Origin: Actinomycetota bacterium
GTDB lineage: Bacteria > Actinomycetota > Acidimicrobiia > Acidimicrobiales > JAHWKP01
Reading direction: 5' to 3'
Assembly: GCA_019347775.1 (NCBI GenBank)
Contig: JAHWKP010000047.1
Span: 1 to 10,559 of the forward strand
DNA: 10,559 nt
A program made the position numbers and the translations under genes. This document shows, in pieces, positions 1 to 6,730 of the stretch. Within the stretch, counting starts at the first letter, position 1, and each line of letters starts with the position of its first letter. Under the pieces are notes generated by a model, which saw only the letters and a list, made by a program, of their open reading frames with translations, did no database searches and was not told where the DNA came from.

Positions 1-253
1 TGATCGACCACGAGCTCGATGACTCGCCGGACTGATTCAACGAGGGCGTGAGGCCGAGCCAGCCGCCAAGCTGGCGGGGCGAGCCGAAGCGCTGCCAATC
101 GCCGCCGAGCTCGAGATGCAACGTCAGCGCGGTCAGGGTGTCGACGCCGCGAAAGCAGCGCAGCCGCGCGACCGTCGGCCAGAGCCGGTCGTCCTGGGCG
201 AGCCGTGACAAGCGCTCCTCGAGCGCCTCGCGGCGCGCGCCGGACGATCTCAT
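1..253 (-). pseudogene. IS110-family transposase fragment (C-terminal Transposase_20 region), truncated at both ends
   Basis: The minus strand is open from a possible ATG at 251-253 through position 1. It reads like the C-terminal domain of IS116/IS110/IS902 transposases: ARREALEERLSRLAQDD, then WPTVARLRCFRGVDTLTAL, then GGDWQRFGSPRQLGGWLGL, then TPSLNQSGES. The RG(I/V)DTLTA block, the W-x-RF block and the P-S-x-x-x-SG block are family hallmarks; the last carries the conserved serine region. About 80 residues are seen of a protein that is usually 350-420 aa. The N-terminal DEDD (RuvC-like) catalytic domain should lie at higher coordinates, but scpA is there instead, so the gene is 5'-truncated. 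The C-terminal end runs off the window. IS110 enzymes move their element using a bridge RNA; no element end or bridge-RNA region can be identified here. Family assignment is firm; whether this is a genomic remnant or an assembly join is open. Confidence 0.82.
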
Positions 254-664
254 CCGAGGCGAGCCGGCATCGAGGACCGCTTCGTGGACGCCGCGCCAGA
301 CCTGCTCTCGGGGGTGACGCCGACCAAGCTGCGCGACGCCCTGGTACGGGCGCTCACCCCGAAAGTCGAGCCCCATGTCTCGCTCGACCACGTAACCCCG
401 ATTTTCGCCAGCGTGGCCAAGGCTCTGGATGAGCTCATCGAGATCCTTTCGGCTCGGGGCCAGGCCACCTTCCGGGTGCTGACCGCCGGAATCGATGATC
501 GCTACGAGATAATCGTGCGCTTCCTCGCCCTGCTGGAGCTGTTCAAGGATGGCTCAGTCGAACTCGAGCAGGTCGGGACTTTCGGAGACCTGCAGGTCGC
601 GTGGACTGGGACGGGTCAGGCCAATGCCGACCATTCCGACGAGTACGGCCCGGCCGATGACTGA
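209..664 (+). CDS. scpA: Segregation and condensation protein ScpA, C-terminal part (5'-truncated)
   Basis: ScpA is the kleisin subunit that bridges the SMC heads in the bacterial condensin SMC-ScpA-ScpB, needed for chromosome compaction and segregation. The scpA frame is readable from about 209, just after an in-frame TGA at 206-208. It shows the family linker (ALLERLAARAGRSHPRRAG), then DRFVDAAPDLLSGVTP, DHVTPIFASVA, and the C-terminal winged helix with ATFRVLTAGI, RFLALLELFKDG and LEQVGTFGDLQVAW. This helix is the part that binds the SMC head cap. The N-terminal helical domain that contacts the SMC neck (about 120-150 residues) is missing, because the upstream sequence is transposase on the other strand. 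The only in-frame start left is a GTG at 284, giving 126 aa, which would not be a working kleisin. scpB follows 33 bases downstream, as expected. I treat it as a broken or mis-joined scpA. Confidence 0.85.
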   Translation, partial: QALLERLAARAGRSHPRRAGIEDRFVDAAPDLLSGVTPTKLRDALVRALTPKVEPHVSLDHVTPIFASVAKALDELIEILSARGQATFRVLTAGIDDRYEIIVRFLALLELFKDGSVELEQVGTFGDLQVAWTGTGQANADHSDEYGPADD

Positions 665-697
665 CGGTCGGGTCACGGATCCAACAAGGAGCGCGTA

Positions 698-1261
698 ATG
701 GCGAGTGACGAACAGCGGGCCATCGAGGCCGTACTCATGGTGGCCGAGGAGCCTGTGCCGGCCGGGATGCTGGCGCAGCTGCTGGAGGTGACTCCGGCGC
801 GCGTGGATGAGCTGTGCGAGGAGCTCCGGGCGGCCTACGACACCGAGGACCGAGGGTTCGTCCTGTGCCGGGTCGCCGGCGGCTGGCGCTTCCAGAGCCA
901 CGAAGACCTCGCTGACTACGTCGAGCGCTTTGTCGCACAGGGCCAGTCGGCCCGCCTGTCGAGCGCGGCTCTGGAGACTCTCGCGATCGTGGCCTACAAG
1001 CAGCCCGTCAGCCGGGCGCAGGTGTCGGCTATCCGCGGGGTCGAGGCCGACGCCGTGATGCGCACGCTCCAGACGCGCGGTTACATCACCGAGACCGGCC
1101 GGGACCCGGGGCCCGGGCAGGCGGTGCTCTACGGCACCACCGAGAAGTTCCTGGAGCGCCTCGGTATCGACAGCCTCGCCGACCTGCCGCCGCTGGGCGA
1201 CTTCGTCCCCGAGGGCGACCTCATGGCCGGGCTGGAACGCGAGCTGGTGCAACGCGGATGA
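698..1261 (+). CDS. scpB: Segregation and condensation protein ScpB
   Basis: ScpB is the kite subunit of bacterial condensin; a dimer binds the central part of ScpA and modulates SMC ATPase activity. The 187-aa product is the usual length. It has an N-terminal winged helix (EQRAIEAVLMVAEEPVPAG near residues 5-23, with GGWRFQSHEDLADYV around 60-75) and a second winged helix carrying the family signature LSSAALETLAIVAYKQPVSR followed by IRGVEADAVMRTLQTRGYI. The tail GTTEKFLERLGIDSLADLP is typical. The ATG at 698 is well supported by AAGGAG at 686-691, six bases upstream. It lies in the expected scpA-scpB-rluB order, 33 bases after scpA, and its stop overlaps the region where rluB must begin. 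Nothing in the gene itself is broken. Confidence 0.96.
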   Translation: MASDEQRAIEAVLMVAEEPVPAGMLAQLLEVTPARVDELCEELRAAYDTEDRGFVLCRVAGGWRFQSHEDLADYVERFVAQGQSARLSSAALETLAIVAYKQPVSRAQVSAIRGVEADAVMRTLQTRGYITETGRDPGPGQAVLYGTTEKFLERLGIDSLADLPPLGDFVPEGDLMAGLERELVQRG

Positions 1262-1268
1262 TCTTCAC

Positions 1269-1991
1269 CTGACTGAAAAGCTCCAGAAGGTCATCGCCGA
1301 AGCTGGAATCGCCAGCCGCCGTGCCGCAGAGCGGTTGATCGAGGCGGGACGCGTTTCGGTCAACGGGGAACCCGCCACTATCGGTCGACGGGTCGATCCC
1401 GAACGCGACACCGTCCAGATCGATGGCTCGCCCGTGCCCACCAAGCCAGGGCTGGTGCACTACCTGCTCAACAAGCCTCGCGGTGTCGTCTCTACTGCCG
1501 ACGACCCTCATGGCCGTCCCACGGTGGTGTCGCTCGTGCCGCCCGAGCCGAGGGTGTATCCCGTCGGACGCCTCGACTCCGACAGCGAGGGTCTGCTCAT
1601 CCTCACCAACGACGGCGAGATGACACACCAGCTGACCCACCCGTCGTTCGGCGTCGACAAGGAGTACCTCGTCCACGTGAAGGGTCGGCCCGCGCCCGGA
1701 GCGATCCGCCAGCTACGGGAGGGAGTCGAGCTCGACGATGGCCTTACCGCCCCGGCGAAGGTTGCCCTGGTGGCTCCGACGACTCTCCGGATCGTCATTC
1801 ATGAAGGGCGCAACCGCCAGGTCCGCCGCATGTGCGAGGCGGTCGGACATCCCGTATCGCGTCTCGTGAGGACGCGGATCGGACCAGTCGCCGATCACCG
1901 CCTGGGCCCGTCGAAGTGGCGACATCTGTCCGTCGACGAGGTCCGGGCTCTCAACGCCGCAGCCGGGGCCGGGACCAAGAAGCGCGGCTAG
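1269..1991 (+). CDS. rluB: RluB/RsuA-family 23S rRNA pseudouridine synthase
   Basis: This enzyme isomerises a uridine to pseudouridine in large-subunit rRNA (U2605-type site in E. coli RluB). An N-terminal S4 RNA-binding domain begins TEKLQKVIAEAGIASRRAAE and continues RLIEAGRVSVNG. The catalytic domain has LLNKPRGVVST, then GRLDSDSEGLLILTNDG with the catalytic Asp (residue 103 from the start used here), KEYLVHVKG, and EGRNRQVRRMCEAVGHPV with RLVRTRIGP. The start is a problem: no ATG, GTG or TTG lies in frame ahead of the S4 domain. The first standard start is TTG 1335, which would cut off 22 conserved residues. CTG at 1269 puts the first residue exactly where relatives start, eight bases after the scpB stop, so I use it. 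There is no clear Shine-Dalgarno; reinitiation after scpB is plausible. Its TAG stop overlaps a -10-like box for the next gene. Family is certain, target base inferred, start uncertain. Confidence 0.9.
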   Translation: MTEKLQKVIAEAGIASRRAAERLIEAGRVSVNGEPATIGRRVDPERDTVQIDGSPVPTKPGLVHYLLNKPRGVVSTADDPHGRPTVVSLVPPEPRVYPVGRLDSDSEGLLILTNDGEMTHQLTHPSFGVDKEYLVHVKGRPAPGAIRQLREGVELDDGLTAPAKVALVAPTTLRIVIHEGRNRQVRRMCEAVGHPVSRLVRTRIGPVADHRLGPSKWRHLSVDEVRALNAAAGAGTKKRG

Positions 1992-1994
1992 CTT
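1989..1994 (+). promoter_or_regulatory. Candidate -10 box (TAGCTT) for a leaderless thioredoxin transcript
   Basis: TAGCTT matches the actinobacterial TAnnnT -10 pattern and ends 7 bases before the ATG at 2002, the spacing expected when transcription begins at the start codon itself. No Shine-Dalgarno is visible between the rluB stop and this ATG. The box reuses the rluB TAG stop codon. No convincing -35 was seen, and TAnnnT is short, so chance is possible. Confidence 0.4.
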
Positions 1995-2001
1995 CGGCCG
2001 T

Positions 2002-2640
2002 ATGGCTGATCTGCCGACTACCCGCAAGCGGCTCCCGGTCCGAGAGCACTCCACCTTTGAGGAGCAGCCGGATGGCACCTGGACTGCCCACTTCGACGCC
2101 TTGGATGTCACCGCCACCGGCGGCTCCGAGGAGGAGGCCTGGGAAGCGCTTGGTCAGGCCGCTAACGCCAAGCTCGCCTCGAGTGAGGAGGCCCAGCGCA
2201 AGATGCAGGAGTGGGCCGCGGCCCACGCCATCGAGGAGGAGATTCCCGAGGAGGAGCTCCGCCAGCGGGACGAGCTACTCAGCAAGTCGAAAGAGGCATC
2301 GAAGTCCCTTCGGGCGCTGAGCGATTCGGACTTCGACGCCGCGATCTCCTCCTCCAAGCCGATCCTCGTCGACTTCTGGGCCGAATGGTGCATCCCCTGT
2401 CACATGATGACGCCGGTCTTGGCCGAGGTCGCAGCCGATTTGTCTGACCGCATGGATGTCGCAAAATTCGAGATCGACTCCGAGGAGATCGACCCCTCCA
2501 AGAGCTATTGGGAGCGCTACGAGATCAGAGGCATTCCGTGTCTGATCCTCTTCAAGGATGGCAAGGAACTGCACCGCATCGTCGGCGCGGGCCGAGACAA
2601 GGACCAGCTGATCAAGGAGCTGGAGACCGCCCTCCCTTGA
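2002..2640 (+). CDS. Thioredoxin-fold protein with HicB-like N-terminal extension (WCIPC active site)
   Basis: The 212-aa protein has two parts. Residues about 105-212 are a thioredoxin domain: PILVDFWAEWCIPC with redox cysteines C130 and C133, PVLAEVAADL, YEIRGIPCLILFKDGKEL with the cis-proline P179, and a C-terminal helix. The active site is WCIPC rather than the classical WCGPC. Another cysteine, C180, directly follows the cis-proline where thioredoxin usually has Thr. Between CxxC and the cis-proline the loop DSEEIDPSKSYWERYEIRG is a few residues longer than usual. Residues about 14-60 (STFEEQPDGTWTAHFDAL, then TATGGSEEEAWEALGQA) resemble the small beta-alpha HicB/UPF0150 fold; residues 61-104 are a charged, probably helical linker. 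There is no signal peptide, so it is likely a cytoplasmic disulfide reductase or redox carrier. The HicB resemblance is by eye. The ATG at 2002 is favoured by the leaderless-type box at 1989. Confidence 0.85.
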   Translation: MADLPTTRKRLPVREHSTFEEQPDGTWTAHFDALDVTATGGSEEEAWEALGQAANAKLASSEEAQRKMQEWAAAHAIEEEIPEEELRQRDELLSKSKEASKSLRALSDSDFDAAISSSKPILVDFWAEWCIPCHMMTPVLAEVAADLSDRMDVAKFEIDSEEIDPSKSYWERYEIRGIPCLILFKDGKELHRIVGAGRDKDQLIKELETALP

Positions 2641-2662
2641 GCAGCACGGCAGGGAGGCGGTT

Positions 2663-3021
2663 ATGGCGGTAAGGGCGTTGCGGGGTGCGACCACGGTGGA
2701 CGCCGACACGCCAGAACAGGTCAACGAGCGGGTGGCCGAGCTGATGGAGGAGATGCTGAAGCGCAACTCGGTCATGCACGACGACCTGATCAGCATCTTC
2801 TTCACGTCGACTTCGGACGTGACCTCGATGTTCCCCGCTACGGCGGCGCGCGCCGTGGGAATGGGCGACGTCCCGCTGCTCTGCTCCCAGGAACTCTCCA
2901 TCGACGGGGGAACACCGCGGTGCATCCGGGCCCTGATACACCTCAACAGTGAGAAGGCGAGAGAGCATCTCCATCACGTGTACCTGCACGGGGCTTCGGG
3001 GCTCCGAGATGATCTGCCGGA

Positions 3022-3025
<4 letters not shown>
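2663..3025 (+). CDS. aroH: Monofunctional chorismate mutase, AroH class
   Basis: It converts chorismate to prephenate, the first committed step to phenylalanine and tyrosine, in the cytoplasm. The 120-aa product has the length and pattern of the trimeric AroH (Bacillus subtilis type) fold, not the helical AroQ fold. Visible active-site equivalents are R7 (in VRALRGATTV), R63, C74, E77 (in LLCSQELSI), R89 (in RCIRALIH) and Y107 (in HHVYLHGA), a match to the known B. subtilis set R7, R63, C75, E78, R90, Y108 with a one-residue gap. A strong Shine-Dalgarno, AGGGAGG at 2651-2657, supports the ATG at 2663. The stop codon overlaps the aroA GTG in a GTGA arrangement, so the two are probably translationally coupled. 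Pairing with aroA puts the maker and a user of chorismate-pathway intermediates in one transcript. Confidence 0.95.
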
Positions 3026-4292
<1,267 letters not shown>

Positions 4293-4296
<4 letters not shown>

Positions 4297-4967
4297 GCGA
4301 GCCGTCCTCCCCACTCGAGGAGATCATCGTCGTCGCGGTCGACGGCCCTGCGGGCTCGGGCAAGTCCACCGTGGCTCGCGCCGTAGCCGCCCGGCTGGGG
4401 CTTTCCTATCTGGACACCGGAGCGATGTACCGCTCGGTCGCGCATGCCGCCCTATGTGAGGACATCGACACTGAGGACGGTGAGCGCATGGCCGAGCTGG
4501 CACGGCGCCTGCGCATCGAGGTGGGTGAACAAGTGCTGGTCGACGGGGTGGATTGCACGCGGGCGATCCGCAGCTCGGAGGTCACCCGAGCTGTCACCGC
4601 GGCAGCAGCCAACCCGCAGGTACGGGCCGAGATGGTCCGCCGACAGAGGTTGTGGGTCCAGGACAGAGGCGGGGGAGTGGTGGAAGGGCGAGACATTGGG
4701 ACCGTCGTGTTCCCCGACGCCCGCCTGAAAGTATTCCTTACCGCGTCGCCCGAGGAGCGAGCCAGACGCAGAGCGGCGGAGGCCGGAGACGCCGTGGCCA
4801 CCGATATCACCCGGCGGGACCAAGCCGATTCGAGTCGGGCCCACTCGCCGTTGGCCACCGCTGAGGACGCCGTCACCATCGACACCACCGAGCGCACCGT
4901 CGACGACGTAGTCGACGAGATCACCGGTTTGCTGGCCCAGCGCCAGCTCCCCGGCAAAGGATGGTGA
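4293..4967 (+). CDS. cmk: Cytidylate (CMP/dCMP) kinase
   Basis: Cmk phosphorylates CMP and dCMP with ATP in pyrimidine nucleotide recycling. The start is GTG 4293, overlapping the aroA stop by 4 bases (GTGA); the frame stays open further upstream inside aroA, but that part is antisense-like noise and the conserved protein starts here. The 224-aa product has the P-loop DGPAGSGKST (residues 17-26), LGLSYLDTGAMYRS for CMP binding, the CMP-binding insert region, VVEGRDIGTVVFPDA, KVFLTASPEERARRR, and the lid/base motif DSSRAHSPL followed by AEDAVTIDTT. All expected nucleotide-binding residues are present. aroA-cmk adjacency is widespread in bacteria, often followed by rpsA; here plsC follows instead, which is also common in Gram-positives. 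Confidence 0.96.
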
Positions 4968-4968
4968 T

Positions 4969-5640
4969 GTGATGGGCCCGAGCCGCGCCGAGCTCGCCCT
5001 CTATGCGCTGGTCCGAGGACTGGTCGTCGCCTTCTGCCGTTTCTGGTGGCGTCTCGAGGTCCGCGGCAGCGAGCACCTGCCAAGAGAGGGAGCGTTCATC
5101 CTCGCTCCAGTGCATCGATCGAATGCCGACACCTTCGTGACCGCAGCCCTCACGCGCCGGCGTCTTCGCTACATGGGCAAGCACACCCTCTGGAAGTACC
5201 GGCTCCCCGGCAAGTTCTTCAACGCGCTGGGTGGGTTCCCCGTCAGACGCGGTGCACCTGACCGTGAGGCTCTGCGCAAATGCGCCGAGGTCCTGGCCGG
5301 CGGCGAGCCCTTGGTCGTCTTTCCGGAGGGCACGCGCAAGAGCGGCCCTGAGATCCACGAGATGCAGGAGGGGGCGGCCTATCTCGCCGCCCGCTGGCAC
5401 GTGCCGATCGTCCCGGTGGGCATCGGCGGCACCGAAGACGCCCTGGTCAAGGGCTCGAAGCGGGTGCGCAGGGTGAAGGTCAGCGTTATAGCGGGACCAC
5501 CGCTGTTGCCGCCCGAGATCGAGGGCCGCGTGCCCCGCAGCCAGGTGGCCGCGCTCACCGAGGACTTGAAAGGCCGGCTGGAGGGGCTGTTCAGTCAGGC
5601 TCAGGCGGCTGCTGGCCCCGCGAGGCTGACCCGAGGCTGA
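4969..5640 (+). CDS. plsC: 1-acyl-sn-glycerol-3-phosphate acyltransferase (PlsC/LPLAT family)
   Basis: This enzyme acylates lysophosphatidic acid at sn-2 to give phosphatidic acid, at the cytoplasmic membrane face. The 223-aa product carries the four acyltransferase blocks: APVHRSNADTF with catalytic H49 and D54 (H-x4-D), NALGGFPVRRG, FPEGTRKSG (118-126, acyl-acceptor binding), and VPIVPVGIGGTE. A hydrophobic, Trp-rich N-terminal stretch (ALVRGLVVAFCRFWW) could dip into the membrane. It starts one base after cmk, at GTG 4969 or ATG 4972; AAAGGA at 4956-4961 serves either. Its last 50 bases overlap the 3' end of ispH on the other strand, and its stop codon lies in the second copy of an 11-bp tandem repeat (see findings), so the final residues are probably recently altered. 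The exact acyl-donor preference cannot be told from sequence. Confidence 0.93.
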   Translation: MMGPSRAELALYALVRGLVVAFCRFWWRLEVRGSEHLPREGAFILAPVHRSNADTFVTAALTRRRLRYMGKHTLWKYRLPGKFFNALGGFPVRRGAPDREALRKCAEVLAGGEPLVVFPEGTRKSGPEIHEMQEGAAYLAARWHVPIVPVGIGGTEDALVKGSKRVRRVKVSVIAGPPLLPPEIEGRVPRSQVAALTEDLKGRLEGLFSQAQAAAGPARLTRG

Positions 5641-6670
5641 CCAACACATCACCGGCGGTCACCACTCGGTCCTGGGCCAAGGCGGCCTTGGGGTCCGGCG
5701 GGGCGAACGATGCCATGGCAAAGCCCGACGTGAGTCCCCGCACGAGGTCCCTCAGTTCAGGCGGGAGCGGGAAGTACTCGTCCTCATCGGTCACCGATAC
5801 CTCCTCTACACCGTCTCGCGGCGCGAGGCGGTCGATCACAGAGCGGACGACCTCTTCGGGGGCAGAGGCACCCGCAGTGACAGCGACCACCCCGGAAAGC
5901 CCTTCGGGGACTTCGTCGGGGCCGTTGACTCGGATGACGCGCCGTCCGTCGGTCGAGACGATCTTCACGAGGGCCATGGTGTTCGAGGAATTCTCCGAGC
6001 CGATGACCAGCACGGCGTCTGCCCTGCCCGCGATCTCTTTCAGGGCGGCCTGGCGATTGGTGGTGGCGAAGCAGAGATCGCTGCGACCGGGCATCCAGGT
6101 ATCGGGAAATCGACGCAGTAGGGCGTCGCGCACGCCGGACCACTCGTCGTGGCTGAGCGTGGTCTGGGCCAGGAGGGCAATGTCGGTGCCGGGGTCCTCG
6201 AGAGCTTCGACGTCGGCCTCGGTTTCGACCAGCTTCACCGACTCCGGCGCCACCGCCATCGTCCCGATCGCCTCATCGTGGCCCTCGTGGCCGACGTAGA
6301 CGACGGTGTACCCCCGCTTGGCCCGCGTACGGACCTCGTGGTGAACCTTGGTGACGAGAGGGCATACGGCGTCGACCACCATGCCGCCCTTGGCCCTGGC
6401 GGCCCGCACGACCTCGGGGGCCGATCCGTGGGCCGACAGCATCAGGGGCGCCCCCTCGGGCACCTCCGAGATGTCGTCGACGAAGATCACGCCGAGGTCG
6501 CGGAAGCGGTCGACTACGAGGCGATTGTGGACGATCTCGTGGTAGCAGTACACGGGCGGTGTATAGGCCCGCACCATCCAGGCGAGGGCCTTTATGGCCA
6601 TATCTACGCCTGCGCAGAACCCCCGCGGCGCTGCTAGCAGCACCTTTTCGACCTGGGGCGTAGCGCTCAC
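5591..6670 (-). CDS. ispH: 4-hydroxy-3-methylbut-2-enyl diphosphate reductase (IspH/LytB)
   Basis: IspH carries out the last step of the MEP isoprenoid pathway, reducing HMBPP to IPP and DMAPP with a [4Fe-4S] cluster. The 359-aa product has the three cluster cysteines: C19 in APRGFCAGV, C103 in DAVCPLVTK and C200 in RSDLCFATTNRQ. Substrate-binding groups are HEIVHN (H48), SAHGS (H81), GHEGHDEAIG (H131, E133), AQTTLS (near T171) and the diphosphate loop GSENSSNT (224-231). It starts at GTG 6668-6670 without a Shine-Dalgarno; a TAACGT box six bases upstream suggests a leaderless message. The catalytic body ends around LPPELRDLVRGL; the last ~45 residues are an unconserved tail that runs through the 11-bp tandem repeat and overlaps plsC. 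It is the only complete gene on the minus strand. Identification is secure. Confidence 0.97.
   Translation of the reverse strand: MSATPQVEKVLLAAPRGFCAGVDMAIKALAWMVRAYTPPVYCYHEIVHNRLVVDRFRDLGVIFVDDISEVPEGAPLMLSAHGSAPEVVRAARAKGGMVVDAVCPLVTKVHHEVRTRAKRGYTVVYVGHEGHDEAIGTMAVAPESVKLVETEADVEALEDPGTDIALLAQTTLSHDEWSGVRDALLRRFPDTWMPGRSDLCFATTNRQAALKEIAGRADAVLVIGSENSSNTMALVKIVSTDGRRVIRVNGPDEVPEGLSGVVAVTAGASAPEEVVRSVIDRLAPRDGVEEVSVTDEDEYFPLPPELRDLVRGLTSGFAMASFAPPDPKAALAQDRVVTAGDVLVSLGSASRGQQPPEPD
5621..5642. repeat. Exact 11-bp tandem duplication spanning the plsC stop
   Basis: CGAGGCTGACC occurs twice back to back, at 5621-5631 and 5632-5642. The unit length is not a multiple of three, so it shifts the frame of both genes that overlap here. 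In plsC the second copy supplies the terminating TGA (5638-5640). In ispH (minus strand) the codons downstream of the repeat are also shifted. Confidence 0.9.
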
Positions 6671-6676
6671 ACGCCA

Positions 6677-6682
6677 ACGTTA
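6677..6682 (-). promoter_or_regulatory. Candidate -10 box for leaderless ispH
   Basis: On the minus strand the bases read TAACGT, matching TAnnnT, and end six bases before the ispH GTG start. This spacing would place transcription initiation at or next to the start codon, in keeping with the absence of a Shine-Dalgarno. No clear -35 was found. Confidence 0.4.
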
Positions 6683-6718
6683 CGGGGCGGGGCCTGCCGA
6701 GCCGGCGCGGGCGGCCCG

Positions 6719-6724
6719 TAGACT
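6719..6724 (+). promoter_or_regulatory. Candidate -10 box for a leaderless radical SAM/DUF512-der transcript
   Basis: TAGACT matches TAnnnT and ends six bases before the ATG at 6731. The bases between (GGGCCC) hold no Shine-Dalgarno, so a leaderless transcript is the simplest reading. It lies back to back with the ispH box within a 60-bp gap between the two start codons. Confidence 0.45.
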
Positions 6725-6730
6725 GGGCCC

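Noticed and set aside
78..266. Three copies of GGCGAGCCG (78-86, 197-205, 258-266)
   Set aside because: Nine-base GC-rich words at irregular spacing in different coding contexts; expected by chance at this composition, not a repeat array or IS end.
48..317. 89-codon plus-strand frame at the left edge
   Set aside because: Composition is Arg/Ser-rich with no family likeness, and the opposite strand of the same bases is a clear IS110 transposase; it is a shadow.
554..1252. Long minus-strand frame (232 codons) opposite scpA/scpB
   Set aside because: It mirrors the scpB codons in a GC-rich gene and shows no recognisable domain; scpB on the plus strand is unambiguous.
5677..5691. CCAAGG-CGG-CCTTGG hairpin 36 bases after the plsC stop, as a plsC terminator
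   Set aside because: Only a 6-bp stem with a 3-base loop, no U-tract, and it lies in ispH codons; too weak to call.
5688..6299. 203-codon plus-strand frame opposite ispH
   Set aside because: Ser/Thr-rich antisense of ispH with no motifs; ispH has all its cluster cysteines and substrate ligands.
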